Positions 8,074 through 15,887 are shown, numbered from the stretch's first letter. The stretch: 20,199 nt of DNA from an uncultured Bacillaceae bacterium (GCA_937925695.1 CALAMD010000088.1:1-20199); one strand, 5' to 3'. Notes: generated by a model not told the origin, from the sequence alone. Numbers and translations: made by a program.

Positions 8074-8745
8074 TCACCCACGGATTAACGTATAAGCGTA
8101 AATTTTCTGACAACCATTAGCCCTTAAAATTCGCGCAGCATGGCGCAATGTTGTTCCGGTTGTATATATATCATCGACTAAAAGCACCGGCTTGTTAATT
8201 CTTCCCAAAAGATTAAAGGGATTTTTCATTGCCAATCTTTGCCGCCGGGTTTTTTTAGCCTGTTTTTCTGTTAATTTACGTTCCAAGATCTGGTTTTGTT
8301 TCAAAGGCAAAAAATCAGCTAATTGCTTCGCTTGATTAAATCCCCGCTCTAGTAACCGATCAGTACTTAGAGGAATTGGAACAATCTGAGTATCGTTTTC
8401 AATAAAGGAGAAGAATTGCTGAAATCCATTGGCGAAGTCATGTTGAAAGGCATATCCCAATGTATAGTCCCCCCGGTATTTCCACTTAGCGATCATTTCT
8501 TGCATCCTTTCATTATACCGATAAACTGAAACATTCATAATAAGAGGATCGTCATTATCCCACCTCTGACAATCATAACAAATACTCTGGGTAGTGCTTC
8601 GACTACACTTCTGACAACGATGGCCAGAAATTTTTATTAATTGGCTTTCACAAGCTTGGCATAATCGTTTTGGTTTTGATGGATTAAGAAAATGGAACCA
8701 CGATACATCCACCATAATTGCTTGATCACACCATAAACAATTCAT
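8074..8745 (-). CDS. comFC: ComFC, phosphoribosyltransferase-like competence protein
   Basis: A 223-residue protein with an N-terminal double zinc finger (CLWC at 3-6, then CQAC, CQKC and CYDC) and a C-terminal type I phosphoribosyltransferase fold with the PRPP loop VLLVDDIYTTGTT (187-199). The middle holds VPIPLSTDRLLERGFNQ, also typical of ComFC/GntX. ComFC acts in the cytoplasm in uptake of transforming DNA and is reported to partner ComFA; its substrate is not settled. Its ATG overlaps the comFA stop by 4 bases (ATGA). The comFB gene that separates the two in B. subtilis is absent. Confidence 0.95.
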   Translation of the reverse strand: MNCLWCDQAIMVDVSWFHFLNPSKPKRLCQACESQLIKISGHRCQKCSRSTTQSICYDCQRWDNDDPLIMNVSVYRYNERMQEMIAKWKYRGDYTLGYAFQHDFANGFQQFFSFIENDTQIVPIPLSTDRLLERGFNQAKQLADFLPLKQNQILERKLTEKQAKKTRRQRLAMKNPFNLLGRINKPVLLVDDIYTTGTTLRHAARILRANGCQKIYAYTLIRG

Positions 8746-10166
8746 CCTTGTTTAGCCCCCCGTCTATTCATCCTCTGAATGAGAGATACAGCTTGGACCA
8801 TTGCTTCCGTTTTACCTTCATGAAAAAATATCACTTCTCCTGTTGGATCTTGAGGACTTCTACCAGCTCGTCCAGCAATTTGAACGAGAGCTGCTTCATC
8901 GAACACATCATGTCCTGCATCAAGGACAATGACATCTATTGCTGGAAAGGTAACACCACGCTCTAAAATAGTCGTTGTAAGCAACATAAAAATTTCTTTT
9001 TTTCGAAAGGATGCAATTTTCTCTTCACGTTGTTTATCATCAGCATGGACCGATTGAACTTGTTGTCGTGACTGAATGATTTTTTGTTCAAACAATAGCT
9101 GTTGTAAATAATCACCTAGCTTTTCAGCTAATTTAATGGTTGGAACAAAAATTAAAATTTGTCGATATTGATGTTTTCGATGGTGCAACCAGGATATTAA
9201 TGCAGTAGGCGGATGATATGTAGCTAGGGATTTCCTTAAAGAGAAGCACATTTTAAACTTTGGTACAGGTAGTGGATGGCCATGGAAACGTTTCGGTACG
9301 AACATGAACGGAAGCTGATTTCGATGCATTGCTTGCTTTTGTTCTGCACGAGGGGTAGCCGTCAAATATATGGTCGTACTTACTTTTTTACCCGCCCGTT
9401 CGGTCGCAAAGGGTAATGAAGCGTCTTTATGATAAGGAAAAGCATCTACTTCATCGATGATCATTACATCAAAGGCTTTTTCAAAACGAAGTAGTTGGTG
9501 GGTAGTCGCAATGATGAATTGGGCTGTTCCTTCGCGATCTTTACTACCACCATATAGTCCTTGGATATCGACTGGTGCAAATGCCTCCTGTAACCGTGGC
9601 AGTAGTTCTCGTACAACATCAGCTCTTGGGGTCGCCAAACAAATTCTTTTTCCCAATCGAATGGCCTTGGTTAATCCGGGAAATAACATTTCTGTTTTCC
9701 CGGCACCACAAACACCCCAAATTAATAACTGTTCTTCTTGATTAGCTATTGCAGATGTAATTCGCTTCGCAGCTTCAATCTGGTTGTCAGCTAATTGACC
9801 ATTCCATGAACAGGGTTCGGGAATGGATGGATAAAGGGGACTAGGACCAGTCCAATGATACAATGGTTCGCATTCAATGACCCTGCCCATCTCAATGCAT
9901 TTTCGACAATACGTATGCATGACTTGACAAACGTGACAAGGTAGCTTACCAAACAGCGAACGTTTTTGATTGTTACAACGAGAACAAATATAACGGAAGG
10001 TTTTTTTCTGAATGGATGGCGTAGGAGAAAAATATCGATGGGAGACAAGTTGGTGGAAATTTAAATCAGATAAGGGGATTTCACGCCGGAGCAATAATTT
10101 ACCAAAAAAGCGTTTAGCCAAGTGATGAGCCTGTTCAACTGGCAGAGGAAAAATATCATTTGGCAA
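8742..10166 (-). CDS. comFA: ComFA, DNA-uptake ATPase/helicase
   Basis: A 474-residue superfamily 2 helicase-type ATPase. It has an N-terminal zinc domain (CSRC 61-64, CHVC 77-80, CRKC 87-90), Walker A GVCGAGKT (151-158), a DEVD motif II (MIIDEVDAF), motif III TATP, and a C-terminal helicase domain ending in the motif VI region QIAGRAGRSPQDPTG. ComFA drives single-stranded DNA into the cytoplasm during transformation. The TTG at 10166 was chosen because AGAGGTGAT sits 8 bases before it; the GTG at 10175 lies inside that ribosome site. It shows that the cell carries at least part of a competence system. Confidence 0.94.
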   Translation of the reverse strand: MPNDIFPLPVEQAHHLAKRFFGKLLLRREIPLSDLNFHQLVSHRYFSPTPSIQKKTFRYICSRCNNQKRSLFGKLPCHVCQVMHTYCRKCIEMGRVIECEPLYHWTGPSPLYPSIPEPCSWNGQLADNQIEAAKRITSAIANQEEQLLIWGVCGAGKTEMLFPGLTKAIRLGKRICLATPRADVVRELLPRLQEAFAPVDIQGLYGGSKDREGTAQFIIATTHQLLRFEKAFDVMIIDEVDAFPYHKDASLPFATERAGKKVSTTIYLTATPRAEQKQAMHRNQLPFMFVPKRFHGHPLPVPKFKMCFSLRKSLATYHPPTALISWLHHRKHQYRQILIFVPTIKLAEKLGDYLQQLLFEQKIIQSRQQVQSVHADDKQREEKIASFRKKEIFMLLTTTILERGVTFPAIDVIVLDAGHDVFDEAALVQIAGRAGRSPQDPTGEVIFFHEGKTEAMVQAVSLIQRMNRRGAKQG

Positions 10167-10192
10167 AGCTATCACCTCTTCTATTCATATTT

Positions 10193-10244
10193 AAAATAGT
10201 TAACATAGATAGCCTATTTTCTAACAATCTATGTTAACTATTTT
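10193..10244 (-). terminator. 18-bp perfect inverted repeat after degV
   Basis: Positions 10193-10210 and 10227-10244 are exact reverse complements (18 base pairs, loop 16). On the minus strand the hairpin follows the degV stop by about 20 bases and ends in ACTATTTT, so the U-run is inside the stem. It most likely ends degV transcription, but it also sits directly before comFA and could be an operator. Confidence 0.6.
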
Positions 10245-10263
10245 TATATAAAAATATATTGAT

Positions 10264-11100
10264 TTAATACCAAGCTATACCAAGGGAATGTTCACCTAAG
10301 TGGGTACCTATGACAGGACCAAAGTAGCTGATATATGTGTCAAAATGCGGATATTGTTTGAGAAATTGATCACGTAATTCAATAGCAGCATCTTCATCAT
10401 TACCGTGAATAAATACGACTTTAGATATTTTCTTTTGTTGTGCATCCTCTTCAAGCATACCCATAATCCGGGAAATAGCTTTCTTGCGGGTACGAATTTT
10501 CTCGAATGGAAGAATTTCCCCCTCAACCATATGCAATATCGGCTTGATTTTTAACATGCTACCGATTAAGGCCTGAGCATTGCTAAGTCTACCGCCTTTT
10601 TGTAAGTTCGTTAAATCATCAACCATAAAATACGCTTTTACACTTTGTTTAATGTCCTCTAATCTAGCTAGAATTTCTTCTGGACTCTTCCCTTGCTGGA
10701 CCATTTGGGCTGCTTCCAAGACATAGAAACCTTGAACCATACAGCTATATTCAGAATCATAAGTATAAACTTTGATTCCTTCGACCATTTTACCAGCACT
10801 GACTGCAGCTTGATAAGTACCGCTAATTTTACTTGATAAATGTATTGAAATAACGGCATCATATTCATCAGCCAGCTCTTCATATTTTTCTAATATTTGT
10901 CCTACAGATGGTTGAGAGGTCGTTGGTAACTCTTTAGCACCACGCATCTTCTCATAAAATTCTGTTGTGGTAATATCAACTTCTTCACGGTAGGATTTAT
11001 CATCAAATACAACACTTAAGTAGACGAGATGAATATTATATTTTTTTCTTAATTCACTAGGTATATAAGCCGTACTATCTGTTAGAACAGCAACTTTCAT
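10264..11100 (-). CDS. degV: DegV family fatty-acid-binding protein
   Basis: A 278-residue DegV protein of usual length. The N-terminal EDD domain has the VLTDSTAYIP motif, TTSQPSVGQ and the SSKISGTYQAA stretch that lines the lipid pocket; the C-terminal domain carries FMVDDLTNLQKGGRLSNAQ and ends SLGIAWY. The family binds fatty acids; FakB-type members present them to the kinase FakA for phospholipid use. It follows degU as in Bacillus (yviA), but a strong terminator and a candidate promoter lie between, so it is probably transcribed on its own. Confidence 0.94.
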   Translation of the reverse strand: MKVAVLTDSTAYIPSELRKKYNIHLVYLSVVFDDKSYREEVDITTTEFYEKMRGAKELPTTSQPSVGQILEKYEELADEYDAVISIHLSSKISGTYQAAVSAGKMVEGIKVYTYDSEYSCMVQGFYVLEAAQMVQQGKSPEEILARLEDIKQSVKAYFMVDDLTNLQKGGRLSNAQALIGSMLKIKPILHMVEGEILPFEKIRTRKKAISRIMGMLEEDAQQKKISKVVFIHGNDEDAAIELRDQFLKQYPHFDTYISYFGPVIGTHLGEHSLGIAWY

Positions 11101-11138
11101 GTTTCTCTTCTCCCCCTACTAAAATACTATAAAATTAG

Positions 11139-11167
11139 GTTATCTACAGTTTACATGAATCAATCAA
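11139..11167 (-). promoter_or_regulatory. Candidate sigma-A promoter for degV
   Basis: On the minus strand TTGATT (11167-11162), a 17-base spacer and GATAAC (11144-11139) match the sigma-A hexamers at four bases each. It lies after the degU terminator and about 40 bases before the degV ATG. Confidence 0.35.
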
Positions 11168-11229
11168 AAAATGCATTATGATTCTATGATTAACGTAAAA
11201 ATATTTGATGGAAAAATTCTTACAAACAA

Positions 11230-11270
11230 AAACGAAGCCATTAGTAATTACTTTACTAATAACTTCGTTT
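11230..11270 (-). terminator. Terminator of degU
   Basis: An inverted repeat of 8 plus 8 base pairs with one 2-by-2 internal loop and a loop of 5 (11230-11247 with 11253-11270). On the minus strand it ends CTTCGTTTTTG, a typical Rho-independent tail. It lies about 80 bases after the degU stop. Confidence 0.75.
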
Positions 11271-11348
11271 CTCCTTCAAATCCATTTATAGACTTATTTT
11301 ATCAGTATGAAATGTTTAGTAGTATACTATTCATGTATTCAATAAGCT

Positions 11349-12053
11349 CTAAACCTTTACCCATCCATTGCGAATAGCCATTACAACTGCTTGTGTGCGA
11401 TCATTGACTTTTAATTTTTGCAGAATATTACTGACGTGGTTCTTAACGGTTTTTTCACTAATATACAATGTTTCAGATACAGCCCTGTTACTATTTCCTT
11501 CAGCGAGCAATTGAAGAACTTGACACTCTCTTTTCGTTAAAATATGTAGTGGTTTACGGTATTCAATCACCTTTGTGCCATCGTTTTCTTCACCACCAGT
11601 TGCTAAGCGACGGTATTCATTGACAAGATTGTGAGTAACTTTTGGATGTAGATAGGATCCACCTTCACTTACCACCGTGATCGCTTCGATGAGTGAGTCA
11701 GCATCCATTTCTTTTAATAGATAACCTTGTGCACCGGTTTTTAATGCATGGGTTACGTAGCTTTCATCATCATGTATCGATAGAATAATAACACGGATAT
11801 CTGGAAACTCTTCGACAAGTTGAGCTGTCGCTTCAACACCATTAGTATTTGGCATATTAATATCCATCAACACGACATCTGGATTATATTCTCTGACGAG
11901 GTTTGTTGCGATATCACCATCGCCACCTTCAGCGACAACATTAAATTTTGGTTCATAATCTAAAATCCGCTTGACACCTTCACGAAACAACTTATGGTCA
12001 TCTATTAAGACAATGTCAATCACCTGATTTTTCTCCATCAATTTTTTTTCCAT
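11349..12053 (-). CDS. degU: DegU response regulator
   Basis: A 234-residue NarL/FixJ-type regulator. The receiver domain (about 12-130) has the acidic pair IDD, the phospho-acceptor aspartate D64 in VLMDINMPN and LSIHDDESYVTHALKTGA, a near-exact DegU segment. The LuxR-type helix-turn-helix (about 170-230) has LTKRECQVLQLLAEG and SEKTVKNHVSNILQKL. Phosphorylated by DegS, it controls exoenzymes and motility; unphosphorylated DegU helps competence. The ATG at 12053 follows GGGGGAG. Its N-terminus is a few residues longer than in B. subtilis. A gap of 186 bases separates it from degS, longer than usual within an operon. Confidence 0.97.
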   Translation of the reverse strand: MEKKLMEKNQVIDIVLIDDHKLFREGVKRILDYEPKFNVVAEGGDGDIATNLVREYNPDVVLMDINMPNTNGVEATAQLVEEFPDIRVIILSIHDDESYVTHALKTGAQGYLLKEMDADSLIEAITVVSEGGSYLHPKVTHNLVNEYRRLATGGEENDGTKVIEYRKPLHILTKRECQVLQLLAEGNSNRAVSETLYISEKTVKNHVSNILQKLKVNDRTQAVVMAIRNGWVKV

Positions 12054-12239
12054 GATTTCTCCCCCTATATGCTATTCATTTATCATTCATATGCTTGGGA
12101 CCTCATTTTGTTTGATTGACTTTTTTACCCTATATATTGATTGTTAGTAATATTTTATCAATTCAAACAAAATTAGGAAAGATTATTAAACATAAAATTA
12201 TGATGACAATTGGCTATTTTTTGTCTTATGTTTGTAACA

Positions 12240-13397
12240 TTATGAAATATCTTGTTCATTTTCCTCATTTGTTAAATAGGGAATATGTATGTATACTTGG
12301 GTCCCTTCACCTTGTTCTGATTGAATATCCAACTTTCCTTCTAACATTTCAACTCGTTCTTTCATACCGATTAGTCCAAAGGATTTATCGCGTTTTTGGT
12401 TTGGATCAAAACCGATACCATTATCGGTAATCATCATCGTTATTGCTTGTTCACTAATATCCAATTTAACTTTTATCACCGATGCCTTCGCATGTTTGAT
12501 GGCATTTTGAATAGATTCTTGCATCAGTCTAAATAATGCTACTTCATAATTTTGCGGCAATCTTTTTTCTTCACCTAAAGTGACAAAATGAATCGGAATA
12601 CCATAATAATTTGAGGTTGTGGAAACATATCTTTTTATCGTTGGGATGAGGCCTAAATCATCAAGAGCCATTGGTCGTAAATCATAAATAATACGACGAA
12701 CCTCATATAAAGATGATCGGACCATTTTACGAATACTTTTAATTTCTTCTAGCGCTTTATCTGTCTCCCCATTTAAAAACTCTCTTTCAATTAATTCCGA
12801 GCGTAATAATATATTAGCCATCATCTGGGCTGGACCATCATGTATTTCACGGGAAATTTTCCGGCGTTCTTCTTCTTGAGCAGCAAGAATTCGCAAACTA
12901 AATTCTTGTTTCTCTTTGGCATCTACTAAAATATCATTTACTTGTTGGAATTCATCATGTAGATATGGTAGGATAACAGATATTTTTCTAACGAGGCGAT
13001 CGGCTCGCTCAATCGTCTTATTTAAGTTTACGAGGCGGCGTTCAAGTTCATCACGTCGATTTCTCAAAGCAACCTCTTCCTGGCGAAGAATGGCTAAACG
13101 AGTTTGCATAGCGTGGGTTCGTTCATATACTTCACGTATTTCACTTTCACTGTATCGGTCAAAATGCATACTAACCTCTGACAATCGACGTCTTGATAAA
13201 CGAACCTTTTTTTCTAATTTGTCCCCTTCTTCTATATATCGTAACACTTTTTGTTTTGTTACTTCTAATTCTGCTGATAAAATTTCGTACTCGTCTCGAG
13301 CATCTTCACTAATATCAAATATTTCTTTTTTACTATTTTCTACGACCTCTAACATCTTATCGATGATCATATCTAACGTTTTCATTTTTTGTTTCAT
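12240..13397 (-). CDS. degS: DegS sensor histidine kinase
   Basis: A 385-residue cytoplasmic kinase without membrane segments, as in B. subtilis. An N-terminal sensor region of long coiled coil (about 1-165) precedes the HisKA_3 domain with the phospho-acceptor H186 in EEERRKISREIHDGPAQM, then YEVRRIIYDLRPMALDDLGL and the HATPase domain with N-box QESIQNAIKHA, DNGIGFD and the SFGLIGMKERVEMLEG segment. It phosphorylates DegU. The ATG at 13397 was preferred; TTG at 13403 and ATG at 13385 are possible, since the ribosome site (GGGTGGGTTGAGG) is ambiguous. Divergent from yvyE. Confidence 0.95.
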   Translation of the reverse strand: MKQKMKTLDMIIDKMLEVVENSKKEIFDISEDARDEYEILSAELEVTKQKVLRYIEEGDKLEKKVRLSRRRLSEVSMHFDRYSESEIREVYERTHAMQTRLAILRQEEVALRNRRDELERRLVNLNKTIERADRLVRKISVILPYLHDEFQQVNDILVDAKEKQEFSLRILAAQEEERRKISREIHDGPAQMMANILLRSELIEREFLNGETDKALEEIKSIRKMVRSSLYEVRRIIYDLRPMALDDLGLIPTIKRYVSTTSNYYGIPIHFVTLGEEKRLPQNYEVALFRLMQESIQNAIKHAKASVIKVKLDISEQAITMMITDNGIGFDPNQKRDKSFGLIGMKERVEMLEGKLDIQSEQGEGTQVYIHIPYLTNEENEQDIS

Positions 13398-13422
13398 CCT
13401 CAACCCACCCGTCTATCTATGA

Positions 13423-13432
13423 TATAATTATA
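13423..13432. promoter_or_regulatory. Overlapping -10 elements between degS and yvyE
   Basis: The palindromic stretch GTATAATTATAC-like (TATAATTATA) gives a perfect TATAAT on both strands (plus 13423-13428, minus 13432-13427). No convincing -35 element is found for either, so only the -10 is supported. If both are used, degS and the plus-strand leader of yvyE would compete. Confidence 0.3.
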
Positions 13433-13448
13433 CGAAACTAATGTTCTT

Positions 13449-13496
13449 AACCACAGGCCTATTTTCGCTGGCTACAATATTCCATGTGGTTTTTTT
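13449..13496 (+). terminator. Terminator-like hairpin in the yvyE leader
   Basis: AACCACA (13449-13455) pairs with TGTGGTT (13485-13491), followed by TTTTT; the 29-base loop can form a GCC/GGC inner stem. It lies on the plus strand about 90 bases before yvyE and after a TATAAT, so it could end a short transcript or act as an attenuator. A 7-base-pair stem with a long loop could also be chance. Confidence 0.3.
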
Positions 13497-13581
13497 AATG
13501 GTAATAGACTATTTAAACTTATATTACAAGAAGAATGCATTTAATACTATGTAAATTTTACTAAGTAGGAGGATTATTCCG

Positions 13582-14229
13582 GTGTTACATGAATATTATA
13601 CCGTAAAGCATGCTGGACAAGATGAATTAATGATTCAAAAATCACGTTTTATCGGCTATGTAAGACGCGTGGAAACCGAGGAAGCTGCCCAGGCTTTTAT
13701 AGAAGAGATAAAAAAGAAGCACTATGATGCTACCCATAATTGTTCTGCATATATCATTGGTGAACACGATCAAATCCAAAAAGCTAACGATGACGGCGAA
13801 CCAAGTGGCACTGCAGGTATTCCAATGTTAGAGGTATTAAAGAAAATGAAATTAAAGGATACTGCCGTCGTAGTGACAAGATATTTTGGTGGCATAAAGC
13901 TAGGGGCAGGTGGCCTGATTAGAGCTTATGGTAACACCACTTCACAGGCAATAAAAACCACAGGTATCGTTAAACGCCAGTTGATGCAAGGCATATCGAT
14001 CACGGTTGAATATCCGTTACTCGGCAAGCTAGAAAATGAAATTAGACAATCAGAACACATTTTAGATGGGATTGACTATCAAGAAAAAGTTAATTTTCAT
14101 GTCTATGTCAAAAAAGGTACCGAGGATAAATTTATGGAGTGGATTACTGACCTCACCAATGACCAAGCTGACATGAAACAAACTAAACTCACCTATATCG
14201 AAATCGATGTTGATTCAACGGATGAATAA
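13582..14229 (+). CDS. yvyE: YvyE, IMPACT/YigZ family protein
   Basis: A 215-residue protein of the UPF0029/YigZ-IMPACT family, of usual length. The N-terminal domain holds the signatures DGEPSGTAG (71-79) and RYFGGIKLGAGGLIRAY (100-116); a C-terminal ferredoxin-like domain follows from about 135. The eukaryotic relative IMPACT regulates the eIF2 kinase GCN2, and E. coli YigZ has been linked to ribosome-related functions; the bacterial role is uncertain. The GTG at 13582 has TAGGAGG 9 bases upstream. As in B. subtilis it lies divergent from degS. Confidence 0.95.
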   Translation: MLHEYYTVKHAGQDELMIQKSRFIGYVRRVETEEAAQAFIEEIKKKHYDATHNCSAYIIGEHDQIQKANDDGEPSGTAGIPMLEVLKKMKLKDTAVVVTRYFGGIKLGAGGLIRAYGNTTSQAIKTTGIVKRQLMQGISITVEYPLLGKLENEIRQSEHILDGIDYQEKVNFHVYVKKGTEDKFMEWITDLTNDQADMKQTKLTYIEIDVDSTDE

Positions 14230-14294
14230 AGGGTTAGCTTTGGCTAGCGCTGGTCAAGTGCCAATGGAACGTAGATGATTAAAGGAGTTTGTTT

Positions 14295-14328
14295 CGCTTA
14301 TGATGAGCTATCATCATAAGCGTTTTTT
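14295..14328 (+). terminator. Terminator of yvyE
   Basis: A perfect 12-base-pair stem (CGCTTATGATGA / TCATCATAAGCG) with a 4-base GCTA loop, followed by TTTTTT. One of the clearest Rho-independent terminators in the window. Confidence 0.92.
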
Positions 14329-14333
14329 GCAAT

Positions 14334-14363
14334 AAAAAAACCATCTCGAACGATGATTTTTTT
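14334..14363 (-). terminator. Terminator of nagB (bidirectional form)
   Basis: AAAAAAACCATC (14334-14345) pairs with GATGATTTTTTT (14352-14363) with one mismatch and a 6-base loop. A-run and U-run flank the stem, so it can act in both directions; on the minus strand it lies about 22 bases after the nagB stop. Confidence 0.7.
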
Positions 14364-14384
14364 ATTAAATTTTAAACCGTACAC

Positions 14385-15122
14385 TTAAATAGAATCCACT
14401 TTCGATAATGCCGCTTCATCAGCAATAATAGTCACATGATCATGTTGATGTAGTACAGAAGCTGGAAAGTCCTCCGACACTTCTTCAATATGAAGAACTT
14501 TCGCTAAAATATCTGCTTTATGTTCACCTGACACAATCAATAAGATTTCCCTTGCCTCCATAATTGTGCCAATGCCCATAGAGATTGCTGTTGTTGGAAC
14601 ATCATCCTTTGAATCGAAAAATCTCGCGTTATTTTCACGGGTTGAGTCAGCTAACACATTAACAGCAGTTCTACTATCAAAAGGTGTTCCTGGTTCATTA
14701 AACCCAATATGAGCATTATTTCCTAAGCCTAATAATTGTAGATCTATACCACCCGCATCACGAATAAGCTGTTCATAACGCTCACATTCCTTTTCTAAAT
14801 CTTCAGCAACCCCATTTGGTAAGTATGCATTTTCGCGAGGAATATCAATATGATTAAATAGTCTTTCCCCCATAAAGTAATGATAGCTTTGGGGATGTTC
14901 AGGTGGTAAACCGATATATTCATCTAAATTAAAAGTAGTCACATGTTTAAAGGAAATATTTCCCTTTTGATATTCTTCGATCAACTTTTGATATAATCCT
15001 TCCGGAGTAGAACCCGTTGCTAAGCCAAAAACGGGATTTTCAATTTCTTTCATTTTTTTAACAAAAATCTCACAGGCTTTCTTACTCAATTCATCATAGT
15101 CTTTAACTTTAATTAGTCTCAA
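14385..15122 (-). CDS. nagB: Glucosamine-6-phosphate deaminase NagB
   Basis: A 245-residue enzyme converting glucosamine 6-phosphate to fructose 6-phosphate and ammonia, in the cytoplasm. Signatures are GLATGSTPEG (33-42, phosphate binding), FNLDEY (64-69, catalytic aspartate D67) and GLGNNAHIGFNEPG (132-145, with H138 and E143; N136 stands where E. coli has aspartate, as I recall for Bacillus NagB too). The TTG at 15122 follows AAGGAGTGAT at 8 bases; the ATG at 15146 overlaps that ribosome site. nagA, usually its neighbour, is absent, so the gene stands alone and convergent to yvyE. It may feed wall-sugar breakdown or recycling. Confidence 0.96.
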   Translation of the reverse strand: MRLIKVKDYDELSKKACEIFVKKMKEIENPVFGLATGSTPEGLYQKLIEEYQKGNISFKHVTTFNLDEYIGLPPEHPQSYHYFMGERLFNHIDIPRENAYLPNGVAEDLEKECERYEQLIRDAGGIDLQLLGLGNNAHIGFNEPGTPFDSRTAVNVLADSTRENNARFFDSKDDVPTTAISMGIGTIMEAREILLIVSGEHKADILAKVLHIEEVSEDFPASVLHQHDHVTIIADEAALSKVDSI

Positions 15123-15146
15123 ACTTATCACTCCTTTTTTAAACAA

Positions 15147-15458
15147 AACACATACAATTAGGATAGCTTGGAAAATTTTAATACAACATTATATGTTTCA
15201 TCTAGACTTCTGTCCCTGTAACATTTGAATCAATAATAATTCGTGCTTTTAACAGTATCGAGGAATTCTTTACTTAACAACGACTAAACGCAAGTTTTCT
15301 CTTATCCGTATGAGGATTACGAAGTTATGCTAGACAATTTTATTGCATTCTTAATGTAGCATATGCAACTTCTGATTGTCTATTAATAATAGGTTGTCAC
15401 TGAGCCAATGAATTCCATTATCCGGTCTATTGTATCAACAGTTATTCTTTGTTAACAC
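15147..15458. other. Gene-free stretch before nagB
   Basis: No open frame longer than about 15 codons with a ribosome site was seen on either strand. It holds the nagB promoter candidate (15188-15216) and a small TCTAGA palindrome within it. Base composition is like the surroundings and no repeat or known RNA was recognised. Confidence 0.6.
15188..15216 (-). promoter_or_regulatory. Candidate nagB promoter
   Basis: On the minus strand GGGACA (15216-15211), exactly 17 bases, then TATAAT (15193-15188): four of six and six of six matches to sigma-A. The start would be near 15180, giving a leader of about 60 bases. The spacer contains GTCTAGA, part of the TCTAGAC core seen in NagR/DasR-type operators, but the rest of the palindrome does not match. 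Confidence 0.4.
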
Positions 15459-15501
15459 AAAAAAAGTTCCGATGAACATCTAGCACTTTGCTCACCGGAA
15501 C
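15459..15501 (-). terminator. Terminator of the small gene
   Basis: On the minus strand GTTCCGGTGA pairs with TCATCGGAAC (10 pairs including one G-U, loop 16) and is followed by seven T. It lies 36 bases after the stop of the 54-residue reading frame, which supports that frame being a transcribed unit. Confidence 0.85.
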
Positions 15502-15536
15502 GTTTATTAATTTGAAGCACGTTCTCATAAAGTTTA

Positions 15537-15701
15537 TTAAAAAGTTTCCATACTCATATCATCTTTTTGTTTATAACTTAGCTGTTTTAATTCATGAATT
15601 AATTTATTAATTAATTCATCCGCGGTTTGAATTTGATTGCTTTTAGTTTGATCGATCATTCTTTTTAACATTTCCGTATACTTCTCTTGCTCGATCATCA
15701 T
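15537..15701 (-). CDS. Small protein of 54 residues, function unknown
   Basis: A short frame from ATG 15701 (a second ATG follows at once, 15698) to TAA at 15537. AAAGGGTGGG lies just upstream, a good ribosome site. The product is charged and predicted helical (MMIEQEKYTEMLKRMIDQT at the start, then an ADELINKLIHELKQLSY amphipathic stretch), with no cysteines, signal peptide or membrane segment. It has its own extended -10 promoter, a leader of about 150 bases and a strong terminator. I do not recognise the family; it resembles in size small regulatory or anti-regulatory proteins of Bacillus such as DegQ or Sda, but not in sequence. Confidence 0.7.
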   Translation of the reverse strand: MMIEQEKYTEMLKRMIDQTKSNQIQTADELINKLIHELKQLSYKQKDDMSMETF

Positions 15702-15854
15702 TATCCCACCCTTTCAATCAATCAGTACTCATACTTGAAAGTCGATCTATTCCCTGTTTGATGACAAACATGCGGAGACCTTCTTTTCGTCTCTACCGAT
15801 GATTGATGGCTGGAGACAAGCAGTATAAGGGAATCTCGTTTAATCATATCACTT
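15702..15854 (-). other. Potentially structured leader of the small gene
   Basis: Transcribed on the minus strand before the 54-residue frame. A possible closing stem pairs ATTCCCT (15834-15828) with AGGGAAT (15755-15749). Inside lies a perfect small hairpin, GTTTG-TCAT-CAAAC (15769-15756). GAGAC (15793-15789) can pair either with GTCTC before it (15817-15813) or GTCTC after it (15779-15775), so two hairpins exclude each other. Stems are short (5-7 pairs). No known riboswitch or T-box signature was recognised. An open frame of 64 codons (15722-15916) covers it but begins before the promoter. Confidence 0.4.
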
Positions 15855-15860
15855 CGTCTG

Positions 15861-15887
15861 ACTATAACATATGCAATCAAAAAGCAA
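15861..15887 (-). promoter_or_regulatory. Extended -10 promoter of the small gene
   Basis: On the minus strand TGTTATAGT (15869-15861) is an extended -10 element, five of six for TATAAT. The -35 is weak (TTGCTT at 15887-15882, 15-base spacer). The start would be near 15854. Confidence 0.45.

Noticed and set aside
10176..10263. ComK boxes before comFA
   Set aside because: I looked for pairs of AAAA-N5-TTTT at the required spacing and found none; the A and T runs belong to the inverted repeat.
11171..11377. A 68-codon plus-strand frame between degV and degU
   Set aside because: It runs through the degU terminator hairpin and into the degU 3' end and has no ribosome site.
12054..12239. Possible degU-specific promoter in the 186-base gap after degS
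   Set aside because: TTGATA and TATATA are 19 bases apart and other pairs match poorly. The long gap is suggestive, but no element stands out.
12916..13422. A 168-codon plus-strand open frame inside degS
   Set aside because: It is an antisense shadow of degS, whose protein is clearly conserved; the composition is Ser/Arg-rich and there is no ribosome site.
15188..15216. NagR/DasR-type operator in the nagB promoter
   Set aside because: Only the GTCTAGA core is present; the flanking bases needed for the palindrome do not match, and a 6-base palindrome is common by chance.
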